A stretch of 17,319 nt of DNA from Christensenella sp. UBA6420 (GTDB taxonomy: Bacteria > Bacillota > Clostridia > Christensenellales > DTU072), in assembly GCA_002439705.1 (NCBI GenBank), contig DJPE01000097.1, positions 1-17,319 of the forward strand. The letters are read 5' to 3'. Below, piece by piece: positions 7,501-13,961 of the stretch. How positions within the stretch are numbered: position 1 is the stretch's first letter; each line of letters starts with the position of its first letter. The notes beneath the pieces are model-generated. The model saw only the letters and a list, made by a program, of their open reading frames with translations, was not told the DNA's origin and did not search any database. A program made the translations under genes and the position numbers.

Positions 7501-10192
7501 AAAGATTATGCCCGCCGACCTTGACAAAAACGGCAGGACGGAATTTTTCGAACTGCTCATAAAGTACGAAGAAAACCGCGAAATTATAAAAAATCGTCGC
7601 AAAGAGATAGCAGACTTGTTCGGAATGGACGTTTCCGACGAAAGACTCGACGACGAGATAAAAAAGATAAACGAACTTTACGAGTGCGCGAAAATCCTTT
7701 TTGCCGACTGCGATTACAGGCAGTTCGAAGACCGTTGCAGGATTCTTTCCGAAAAGAAACCGCATATCCTTATGGAATACTACGTAAGGGCGTACGAAAC
7801 CGAAACTGCGGCAAAGGAAAGATTTTCGGAACTGTTCCGAATAAACAGAAAAAATCAGAAGGACGAAATAAATTCCACGATAGATTACGTCACCAACATA
7901 GAAAAGAATATCGACTATATTCCGAGTTGGTGCAGGTATCAGTCGATAGTGGAAAGGTGCGGAAAGGAAGGCTTCGATTTCGTGCTGGAACCGCTTTCTA
8001 CGGGAGCCATCACGGCGGAAGACGTGTTACGCAGTTTCAAGAAGTGCGTTTATTACAACTTTATCCGCAGCGAACTGTATCTCGACGAAGTTTTGTGCCG
8101 TTTTTCGGGGCTTACGCTGGAAGAAACGATGCAGAAATTCAAGACCCTTTCCGACGAGTACGAAAAACTTACCCGTACCGATATTTACAATTCGCTCGTC
8201 GCACGCCTGCCGAAGACCGACACGGCGGGGGAACACAATCTCGAAAGGGTAATACTTTACCGCGCCGAAAAGACGAATATGCAGGGGACTACGATTAGGT
8301 CTCTTTTCAAGCAGATACCGGAAATTCTCAAAGCGACTTGTCCGTGTATTCTTATGAGTCCCGTTTCCGTAGCTCAATATCTCGACATAGAAGGGGATAA
8401 GTTTGATTTAGTCGTGTTCGACGAAGCGTCGCAAGTACCTACCTGCGAAGCGGTGGGCGCGATAGCAAGGGGTAAAAACGTCATTATAGTAGGCGACCCG
8501 GAACAGTTGCCGCCGACGTCGTTCTTCCACACCGATTACAAGGACGACAACCATTACGAAGTGGAAGACCTTGAAAGTATACTCGACGACTGCCTTGCCG
8601 TCGGTATGCCCGAAAGACACTTATTGTGGCATTACAGAAGCAATCACGAAAGCCTTATCGCTTTCTCAAACTCCTTCTTCTATCACAACACCTTGCTTAC
8701 CTTCCCGTCGCCGAACGAACTCAACGCGAAAGTTCGTCTCGTATACGTGGACGGCGTTTACGAAAGGGGCGGAACGAAGCAGAACAAAAAGGAAGGCGAC
8801 GCCCTTATAAAGAACGTATTGGAACGCCTTAAAAACCCTGCCGAACGGAACCGTTCCATCGGAATAGTTACGTTCAACACGGCGCAGCAAAACTACATAG
8901 AAGATAAGCTTACCGCCGCTATTCACGAAGCGGGGTTGGACGACCTTGCGTTCGAACGCGACGAGCCGCTCTTTATAAAGAACCTTGAAAACGTGCAGGG
9001 CGACGAACGCGACGTTATACTTTTCAGCGTAGGGTACGGTCCCGACGGCAACGGAAAACTGTCGCTTAATTTCGGACCGATTAACCAGCAGGGCGGGTAC
9101 AAACGCCTTAACGTAGCCGTTACTAGAGCAAGGACGGAGATGGTGGTGTTCAGCTCGATAACGGGCAATATGATAGACCTTAACCGCACCGACAGCGCGG
9201 GAGTGAAAGCCTTTAAGTCGTTCCTAGATTACGCGGAAAAGGGTCCCGATATGCTCGCAATAGATGCCGATAATGCAGGTTCCGTGGCGAAAGGACTCGG
9301 CGAAAACGTCGCCCGCGACCTTAAAGACAGGGGCTTGGTTTGCGAAAGCAATTTAGGCGTATCCGACTTCAAGATAGACGTGGCGGTAGTAGACCCGAGA
9401 GATAAGGATAAGTATATATTAGCCATCATAATAGACAGCGAAAACACCGCCCGCATACAGTCGGTTAAGGACAGAATAACGATGCAGACTAAGATACTCA
9501 AAAAGCTCGGCTGGAATACATACAACCTTTGGAGTATCAATTACTACAATAACCCCCGCCGCGAAATCAACAAAATTAAAGAACTTATCGCCACCCTTAC
9601 CGAAAAGAAAGTGGTGTCGAAGAAGACTATCAAGGAAGCCATGGGAAGATACAGGCAAGTCTATAAGAGTCTGTATATAAAACCGTCGGCAAAGAGCGGC
9701 GTGGACTACGTAATGAATTTCGCAAACGAAGAAGCGATACTTACTAAGATAAGACAGGTTATAGAAACCGAATCGCCTATGGAAGCGGGCTATCTTACCG
9801 ATAAGATGCTCGCCGCCTACTGCGTGCCGCGTACCGCGAAAAAAGCCGTCGCGCAGATTAACGCTTATATAGCCGAATACGAAAGTTTCCGCAAGGAAGA
9901 AAACGGCAAAGTCTTTTACGTGGATAAACCCGTCAATACGTTCCGCCCCGTGGACGAAAGAGTGCCGAGAGAAATCGCCAAGATTTATCCCGACGAAATT
10001 CTCGCCGCCGCAAAGTGCGCGATAGAAACCGCCGTCAATATCGACAAGGAAGACTTAATTAAGGAAGTTTTCCGCCTGTTCAACGTTCCGAAAAGAACGA
10101 AATCCGCTACCGAGTGGGTGGACTCCGTAATAGAAAACGCCATCTCGAAAGGCGATATAATAGTAAACCCCGAAGGTTATTGCAAAATATAG
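4568..10192 (+). CDS. Giant DUF4011 superfamily-1 helicase with transglutaminase-like, MTES-nuclease-like and DUF3320 domains (1874 aa)
   Basis: Predicted cytoplasmic ATP-driven nucleic-acid helicase/translocase. Order: beta-rich Ig-like domain (about 1-120); transglutaminase-like fold (about 125-345); DUF4011 from about 360 (W367, LDLRNGLLNF); Upf1/Dna2-like SF1 helicase; PD-(D/E)XK domain of MTES type (about 1580-1680); DUF3320 and a helical tail (about 1725-1874). Helicase motifs: Walker A GPPGTGKS 674-681, Walker B DEAS 1285-1288, GDPEQLPP 1309-1316, HYRSNHESL 1355-1363, NVQGDERDV 1475-1483, VAVTRAR 1516-1522. All are intact, so ATPase activity is likely. About 500 helical residues separate motif I from II. 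The transglutaminase-like Cys and His appear replaced (P213, K239), and the MTES-domain Glu by I1621. The start has AAGGAG 5 nt upstream. No partner gene adjoins it. The family is seen in anti-phage contexts by my recollection, but the function here is undetermined. Confidence 0.9.
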   Translation: MADKFVINLNCAAQIGYYMVQNGISPIQRLYIKNNSSENVENVVVEVTSTPAFILPEERIVDVFQARANLRFDTFGKLSPLFMVAQDRHLDGTVTVRVVVDGEVVAESTVDVSVLAFNECNLLNPESIATFVRRTQDINRYINLAKKKLVDWHLSDKGNGYGNNGKNAVRNYFAACYSVIAENGFIRQQLPASAETAIITDFGEVFDSKIATPLELALVLASMAEGADFNPVIGSVDGKFYVGCFLTEQCFNDVVTDDPSAIAGKTGFGSNDLSIISVDALYGGESFEKAEKNASVAIKKAALADYFVDIKRARIMGVRPLPNRVKTETGYDLIESSDYVTAKAPKKIKEYSADISGENVYSREKQWERRLLELDLRNGLLNFRVSATAVKVLTCALEDFVESVMNAKQFTFHPRPSDVKDGDEKYSATFDDAETLKPLKDYVKYEYLNKKLHTVYSGKEHEKTLLNLFRKGKTLQEESGDSSLYICAGFLRWRENDDDSFKYAPVLLFPVSIKKRGVASPVYTADVAVEDAQINCTLLEFLYQEFNLDMRGLGNVPLTDPSSIMAVVARIKKEISDRKGWIVTDNVFMNALSFTNYLMWNDVRLHIDKMKESPLIRSLIGNSLDPECSCSADETLTSDDAYIDKDGMYLPISADSSQYEAIASSLRGSFVLHGPPGTGKSQTITNIIVNNIVRGKRVLFVAEKMAALNVVYKRLKDIGVGDFCLELHSDKTHKTDVLSQIIRTLNLTPDVGENDSAEKREEIAADVDKLSSEINAMHRKRYLGFSLYEAMLAYLDNADAPDCLRIDNSFYEKLTLTSFNKHLDLLTELALRAKECGDIEKSPFKFIGKFDYSEEWREDADAMLSVYLMELKHLKQYARELQTLFNMRTISLTGEKLRALYIIADALINDKNVVKFFVNARAADNARGVAESYSEAVRHGKSIADGYEKVYGKYPEKISIDDVKAARAKPLFIPRSVKKIMPADLDKNGRTEFFELLIKYEENREIIKNRRKEIADLFGMDVSDERLDDEIKKINELYECAKILFADCDYRQFEDRCRILSEKKPHILMEYYVRAYETETAAKERFSELFRINRKNQKDEINSTIDYVTNIEKNIDYIPSWCRYQSIVERCGKEGFDFVLEPLSTGAITAEDVLRSFKKCVYYNFIRSELYLDEVLCRFSGLTLEETMQKFKTLSDEYEKLTRTDIYNSLVARLPKTDTAGEHNLERVILYRAEKTNMQGTTIRSLFKQIPEILKATCPCILMSPVSVAQYLDIEGDKFDLVVFDEASQVPTCEAVGAIARGKNVIIVGDPEQLPPTSFFHTDYKDDNHYEVEDLESILDDCLAVGMPERHLLWHYRSNHESLIAFSNSFFYHNTLLTFPSPNELNAKVRLVYVDGVYERGGTKQNKKEGDALIKNVLERLKNPAERNRSIGIVTFNTAQQNYIEDKLTAAIHEAGLDDLAFERDEPLFIKNLENVQGDERDVILFSVGYGPDGNGKLSLNFGPINQQGGYKRLNVAVTRARTEMVVFSSITGNMIDLNRTDSAGVKAFKSFLDYAEKGPDMLAIDADNAGSVAKGLGENVARDLKDRGLVCESNLGVSDFKIDVAVVDPRDKDKYILAIIIDSENTARIQSVKDRITMQTKILKKLGWNTYNLWSINYYNNPRREINKIKELIATLTEKKVVSKKTIKEAMGRYRQVYKSLYIKPSAKSGVDYVMNFANEEAILTKIRQVIETESPMEAGYLTDKMLAAYCVPRTAKKAVAQINAYIAEYESFRKEENGKVFYVDKPVNTFRPVDERVPREIAKIYPDEILAAAKCAIETAVNIDKEDLIKEVFRLFNVPKRTKSATEWVDSVIENAISKGDIIVNPEGYCKI

Positions 10193-10274
10193 GGAATAAT
10201 CTATGAATTCAAAGAATAGGTTTTGCCGATGTTAGCAAAACCAAACAAGTAATGACGATACGATAAAAACCACT

Positions 10275-10316
10275 AAAAAAGGCTGTTAAAAATTTACGTT
10301 TCTAACAGCCTTTTTA
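10275..10316. terminator. Bidirectional terminator between the helicase and DUF2804 genes
   Basis: GGCTGTTA (10281-10288) and TAACAGCC (10303-10310) form a perfect 8-bp stem. It is flanked by six A on the left and five T on the right, so it has a T-tract on both strands. It serves the convergent genes ending at 10192 and 10346. Confidence 0.9.
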
Positions 10317-10345
10317 TTAGATTTTGAAAAGGTAAATCAGGAGGC

Positions 10346-11458
10346 TTACCACTTGTTTTCGACGTATTCGCAGAACGCGTACATATCGTGTATTTTAAGA
10401 ACTTTGCCGTCGTCGAGAGTTACCGTTCCGTTCCAGAGACCGTGTACCTGATGAGAGTGCATACGGGCGATATTGAGTACGTTGGTGTCGGCGTGGTGGT
10501 CGTAGACGGGAGTCATGGTCATATCGAACCTGCCGTCTTCGGAAATAAAGTGCCATTTGTCCATATACTTATCGGGCTTAGGAAAAACTTCCACGTCGAC
10601 CGAGCCTATCTTGTGAGCCTTGCCGTCGTAGAAAAGGCATGTTTCTGTAGCGTTGTCTTCGTTGCCGATGCCCCAGGTGATTTCGAAGCCGAAGATATGT
10701 TTTGTGCCGTCTTCGTCTGTAAGATAGGTCGCGCCGTTGCCCCAGTACCATACGCTCTTGTAAGGCCAGACGCCGCGTCCCCAGTCGAGCACGCAGAAGG
10801 TGTCGTCTTTCGAGAAGTCTATCTTCTCGTCGCCGACTTTGAAGTATCCGCAAGCCGGCATACAGTTTTGCTTCATCGTCATAAAGAATCTCGTGGGGAG
10901 ATATTTTCCGTTCTTTTTGAAGGGGGTGACTATTGTGATGTTTTCGTGGTTTTCAAAAAGGTCCATCGTAAATTCGGTTTCTATAAATCCGTCTTTACTC
11001 GGTCCGCGGAAACGTACCGTGCGGGTGGTTTCTTTCGTGTCCGCGAAAAACTCGAAATTTTTGTTGACGTAATGCACGGTATTCGGACGGTCTCCGTTTT
11101 CGGGAAGTATATGCGACGGCTTATTCTTTCCGCCTAGCCATAAGTCCATGGAAGAGACCGTTTTCTTTTCTTTTCCGCTCACGTCGACGAGAGAAGCCGA
11201 AGCGTATCCGCCGATAGAAATGTTGGCTATTGATATCTGAACCATATATTTACCGTTCCCAAACTGGTAAAAATCCCATTCCTTGCCACGCCAATGCGGT
11301 ACCGCTAAGTTACGGTCGTACTCGAATACGTTGTGCCTTGCCCAGCCGCCTTTTACGAGAAGGTTGCCGTCGTCGTCCAAGAGTTTCGTTTTGTCGACGT
11401 ATTCGACCTGGTTACGTTTGTAGCCCAATTCCTGCCAACCTACGTAAGTCTTTTTCAT
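10346..11458 (-). CDS. DUF2804-family protein (370 aa)
   Basis: This protein matches the DUF2804 family in length and in its hallmark motifs: GWARHNVFEYDR at 38-49, DWGRGVWPYKSVWYWGNG at 225-242, and a C-terminal His-rich block with HH 321-322 and HSHQVHGLWNG at 334-344. It is rich in Trp, Tyr and Gly with alternating hydrophobic residues, consistent with a large beta-structure like those of lipocalin/AttH-type folds. There is no signal peptide or membrane segment. The biochemical role is unknown; a lipid-like or carbohydrate-like ligand is only a guess from the fold. The ATG at 11458 has GGAGG 7 nt upstream, so I reject the open frame running back to 11590 into the exonuclease gene. It lies 77 bp downstream of the exonuclease gene, with a -10-like TATAAT (11485-11480) and an inverted repeat between, so it may have its own promoter. 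Confidence 0.85.
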   Translation of the reverse strand: MKKTYVGWQELGYKRNQVEYVDKTKLLDDDGNLLVKGGWARHNVFEYDRNLAVPHWRGKEWDFYQFGNGKYMVQISIANISIGGYASASLVDVSGKEKKTVSSMDLWLGGKNKPSHILPENGDRPNTVHYVNKNFEFFADTKETTRTVRFRGPSKDGFIETEFTMDLFENHENITIVTPFKKNGKYLPTRFFMTMKQNCMPACGYFKVGDEKIDFSKDDTFCVLDWGRGVWPYKSVWYWGNGATYLTDEDGTKHIFGFEITWGIGNEDNATETCLFYDGKAHKIGSVDVEVFPKPDKYMDKWHFISEDGRFDMTMTPVYDHHADTNVLNIARMHSHQVHGLWNGTVTLDDGKVLKIHDMYAFCEYVENKW

Positions 11459-11479
11459 TATGTATCCTCCCTGAAATAA

Positions 11480-11521
11480 ATTATATTTAAGGCTTACCGC
11501 ATTATTGTCTGAAAGTAAGCC
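11480..11521 (-). promoter_or_regulatory. Inverted repeat and -10 element between the exonuclease and DUF2804 genes
   Basis: GGCTTAC (11491-11497) and GTAAGCC (11515-11521) are perfect 7-bp arms with a 17-nt loop. Downstream on the minus strand comes TTAAATATAAT, which gives a perfect TATAAT at 11485-11480 but no good -35. It could be a weak terminator for the exonuclease transcript, an attenuator, or an operator for a DUF2804 promoter. The sequence does not decide. Confidence 0.4.
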
Positions 11522-11535
11522 TATGAAGTTAGGTG

Positions 11536-12567
11536 CTATTCCGTGACGGGCAATATCCCGTCTCTGAACGCCGTGTAGCGGCTGTACCAAGCCTTGTTTT
11601 CGTCAAGCTCCGCCACGATTTTTTCCACGTCGATGTTTTCGTCTTTAAGGTCTTCGTCGGTCAGTCCGAGCGTGTCGATGAAATCGGAAAAGGGTATCGT
11701 TTTTTCTTTCCGCGCGTAGCGGCGGTTCCATTCCCTTTCGTTAAGGGTGACGTAGTAAGACTTTTTCGATACGCAGGCGTAACGCAGATTTTTTTCGGTC
11801 ATCGCTTTGAGAATACGCAACATCTGCTTGAAGTGTTTACTTTCGTATTCCGACGGGAAGCCGTACTTGTCGCCGTCGCAAACCGCCTGATTATGGGCTA
11901 TGTACTGCTGAAAGATTTTGCGGTTGCGTTTGCCCATGGCGGAAGATTCGACGTACCCGAAAGCGTTTCCTTCCACGATATGGTCTTCAAAGACCTGACA
12001 GCGGACGGGGTAGGCTTTCACTAGCTCGGCAAAAGTCATACCTTTGTCGGCGCACATATATTGAAGAATTTCTTTCGTGAGTTCCGCGTCGGCTATAGCG
12101 GAGTGGATTTGTTCGTGCGATTTTTCGGGGAAGAAGTCGGAATAAATTTCTATCAGTCTTAATCTCGTTTCTCTGCCGTAAAGCTGTTTCGCCACTTCCT
12201 GCGTGTCGATAAATCGGTAATTAAAGGACGGCAAGCCGTAGCGTACGCAGTCGTTTAATATATATTTCGCGTCGAAGTGGGTGGCGTGCCCGACCGCTAT
12301 AATATCGTTTTCGGTGAGAAGAGCTTTTATCTCTTCGTAGTACGCGGGGAATTTTTCTTTCGTGTAGTATTCCGGATACGGACAGGAAAGTTTTATTTTT
12401 TGTATGGCGAAACCTTTTTTGTCGAAAGCCGCTCCGGGGTTAATTATAATGTTATTTTTTTTGATAACGTTAAAATCGGCGTCGGTAAGGATATATCCGA
12501 ACTCGCATATTTTACCTTTCCCGTCGAAGCAGTTTGAACACTCGGTATCGAAAAACAGTATTCTCAT
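11536..12567 (-). CDS. DEDDh (DnaQ-like) 3'-5' exonuclease with an unassigned C-terminal region (343 aa)
   Basis: The N-terminal half is a DnaQ/RNase T-type 3'-5' exonuclease. It shows FFDTECSN (D7, E9), GHATHFDAKYI (D99) and HSAIADAEL (H155, D160), giving the full DEDDh set for two-metal hydrolysis. The remaining 170 residues or so (about 175-343) are charged and aromatic, ending near ENKAWYSRYTAF. I do not recognise them as a known domain; they may position the substrate. The substrate could be DNA or RNA ends. The protein is not a polymerase subunit by length or context. The start is the ATG at 12567, with a modest GGAAGAG 7 nt upstream. The cupin gene ends 16 bp before it, so the two are probably cotranscribed. 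All catalytic residues are present, so activity is expected. Confidence 0.85.
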   Translation of the reverse strand: MRILFFDTECSNCFDGKGKICEFGYILTDADFNVIKKNNIIINPGAAFDKKGFAIQKIKLSCPYPEYYTKEKFPAYYEEIKALLTENDIIAVGHATHFDAKYILNDCVRYGLPSFNYRFIDTQEVAKQLYGRETRLRLIEIYSDFFPEKSHEQIHSAIADAELTKEILQYMCADKGMTFAELVKAYPVRCQVFEDHIVEGNAFGYVESSAMGKRNRKIFQQYIAHNQAVCDGDKYGFPSEYESKHFKQMLRILKAMTEKNLRYACVSKKSYYVTLNEREWNRRYARKEKTIPFSDFIDTLGLTDEDLKDENIDVEKIVAELDENKAWYSRYTAFRDGILPVTE

Positions 12568-12583
12568 TCTTTTTCTCTTCCGA

Positions 12584-12907
12584 TTAGCAGGAAACGATAA
12601 GAATCATCTTAAAACGTTCTTCTCCGTAAACGGCGTGGGGAATATCTTTCGGCATTATGAGCGTTTCGCCCGCTTTGACTATCCTTTCTTTGCCGCCGAC
12701 GGTAAATTTGCCTACTCCGTCGAGCACGGTGACCATTGCGTCGCCGCCCGCGGTGTGGGTGGAAATTTCTTCGCCTTTTTCAAACGAAAACAACGTCACG
12801 CTGACTTTTTCGTTCTGTACGAGAGTCTTGCTGACTATCTGTCCGTCCTTGTATTCCACTAAGTTTTTAAGTTCGATAACTTCGTCTTTAACTATGTTTT
12901 TATACAT
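12584..12907 (-). CDS. Small single-domain cupin protein (107 aa)
   Basis: A single conserved beta-barrel (RmlC-like cupin) domain fills the protein. The first cupin motif is GEEISTHTAGGDAMVTVLDG (45-64) and the second is AGETLIMPKDIPHAV (79-93). Only one clear His is present per motif (H51 and H91). D56 and A53 stand where many cupins have Glu and a second His. This matches the widespread family of 100-110 residue cupins ending in an ERFKMxL motif, so it does not look like decay. Function in that family is not established; metal binding is plausible. The ATG at 12907 lies 2 nt after the upstream gene's stop codon, with AGAAGG 7 nt before it inside that gene, so translation is likely coupled. 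A longer frame to 13255 only overlaps the surface-protein gene. Confidence 0.85.
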   Translation of the reverse strand: MYKNIVKDEVIELKNLVEYKDGQIVSKTLVQNEKVSVTLFSFEKGEEISTHTAGGDAMVTVLDGVGKFTVGGKERIVKAGETLIMPKDIPHAVYGEERFKMILIVSC

Positions 12908-12909
12908 AT

Positions 12910-13890
12910 CTATACCTTCTTTTTGTTTTTTATCAGTATTGCCGCCGCGCCGATAAGTAATACCGCTCCCGCTATCGAAATAGCTATTATTTCTTTCGTG
13001 CCGAGTAAGTTTGTCTTTTCGGTAGCGGTAGTCGTCTGCGACGAACTTGCCTTGAACACGACCTTTACGGAGATTTTTCCGTCGGGCATAATAAAGGATA
13101 TTACGTTGCCGTTCCTTTCGGTGACGACCGCTTCGCCGTCGCAGCTTACCAGAACGTAGTCGAGAGCGTAGCCCTTTTCGTAGTCGCTTAACGTTATTTC
13201 CACGACGCTGCCTGCGGTCATATCGCCTTCTATCGTAATTTCCGAGTGTTCGCATTCTACGCTTTCTATCGTAGCGGACGGGTCGAAATCTTCACCGTCG
13301 TTGTTGTCGTTATCATTGCCGTTATCGTTATTTTCGCCACCGCTCTCGCCGCCGTCTTCGGAATTATTCGACGGATAATCGGCGTAAAGAACCATATTCT
13401 CTTTCACCGTGATGGGGAAAGTAACTTTCTCGGTGCGGTTTTCGTCGTAATAGTAGTCTGCGTCTTCGTCGGACAAGTCGCTTGCAAGCAGGGTATCGCC
13501 CGTAGAATAACTTAAATTAGTATCTCCGTTGCCGCGAACGGTAATCGTGCAAGGTACGCGAGCAGTCTTAACGCCCTCGAAAGTAATCGTATATCTTCCG
13601 TTTGCGAAAGTAGCGTCGTCTAAGGAAAGAACGTACGGGAAATTAACGGTCGAACCGTTCAGTTCCCACGAGTAGTAGTATTCGTCCGTTTTGTTATCGG
13701 AGTATCCTTCGTATATGGTGAACCCTTCGTATACGGGCGTTTCCGAGATTACTTGCCCGTCTATCGAATAAATTACGACGATTTCGACGGGTCCGTCGGC
13801 GGCGTACGCGACGTTTAGCGGAAGCGTTCCGCAAAGAACCGCAATCACGGCTGCAAATATGATAAGGCTTAAAGCCGATTTTTTACGCAT
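12910..13890 (-). CDS. Secreted, membrane-anchored surface protein with InlB/Flg_new-like modules (326 aa)
   Basis: Exported cell-surface protein of unknown binding partner. A signal peptide (MRKK, hydrophobic core 6-20) is likely cleaved after VAYA-30. The middle carries beta-rich segments: a region around 70-118 and one ending with TFPITVKENMVLYADY near 157-172, which resembles the end of InlB-B/Flg_new repeats. Residues 174-204 form an acidic Asn/Asp/Gly/Glu linker. Residues 210-281 form a second beta module with ISFIMPDGKISVKVVF. A Ser/Thr stretch leads to one membrane helix (about 300-320) and the tail KNKKKV. There is no LPxTG motif, so it is probably held by the helix and not by sortase. 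The ATG coincides with the predicted transcription start and has no ribosome site. It is the first gene of a tight cluster with the cupin and exonuclease. Confidence 0.85.
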   Translation of the reverse strand: MRKKSALSLIIFAAVIAVLCGTLPLNVAYAADGPVEIVVIYSIDGQVISETPVYEGFTIYEGYSDNKTDEYYYSWELNGSTVNFPYVLSLDDATFANGRYTITFEGVKTARVPCTITVRGNGDTNLSYSTGDTLLASDLSDEDADYYYDENRTEKVTFPITVKENMVLYADYPSNNSEDGGESGGENNDNGNDNDNNDGEDFDPSATIESVECEHSEITIEGDMTAGSVVEITLSDYEKGYALDYVLVSCDGEAVVTERNGNVISFIMPDGKISVKVVFKASSSQTTTATEKTNLLGTKEIIAISIAGAVLLIGAAAILIKNKKKV

Positions 13891-13896
13891 AATGTA

Positions 13897-13925
13897 ATTT
13901 TAGCACAAAAAAAGTCGTAATTCAA
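13897..13925 (-). promoter_or_regulatory. Extended -10 promoter placing transcription start at the surface-protein ATG
   Basis: On the minus strand, TTGAAT (13925-13920), a 17-nt spacer ending in TGC, and TAAAAT (13902-13897) form an extended -10 promoter. Only 6 nt separate TAAAAT from the ATG at 13890, so the predicted +1 is the A of the ATG. No Shine-Dalgarno sequence is present upstream of the ATG. Confidence 0.65.
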
Positions 13926-13961
13926 TAGCAGGGTCGGAGTTTTATAAAAAACATTCCGAAT

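Noticed and set aside
7058..7765. 235-codon minus-strand frame inside the helicase gene
   Set aside because: It lies in the middle of an intact large gene, is rich in Phe/Val/Tyr as expected of an antisense reading, and has no recognisable domain.
10388..11137. 249-codon plus-strand frame opposite the DUF2804 gene
   Set aside because: Its composition is that of a reverse-complement shadow, it has no ribosome site, and it overlaps a coding gene with clear family motifs.
11459..11590. 44-codon extension of the DUF2804 protein
   Set aside because: It overlaps the end of the exonuclease gene in another frame, and a GGAGG site supports the ATG at 11458.
12584..12907. Apparent loss of cupin metal ligands (one His per motif)
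   Set aside because: The small-cupin family with this ending shows the same pattern, so it looks like a family trait and not decay.
12908..13255. 116-codon Arg-rich extension of the cupin protein
   Set aside because: It is an out-of-frame reading of the surface-protein gene; the ATG at 12907 has a ribosome site and matches the usual cupin length.
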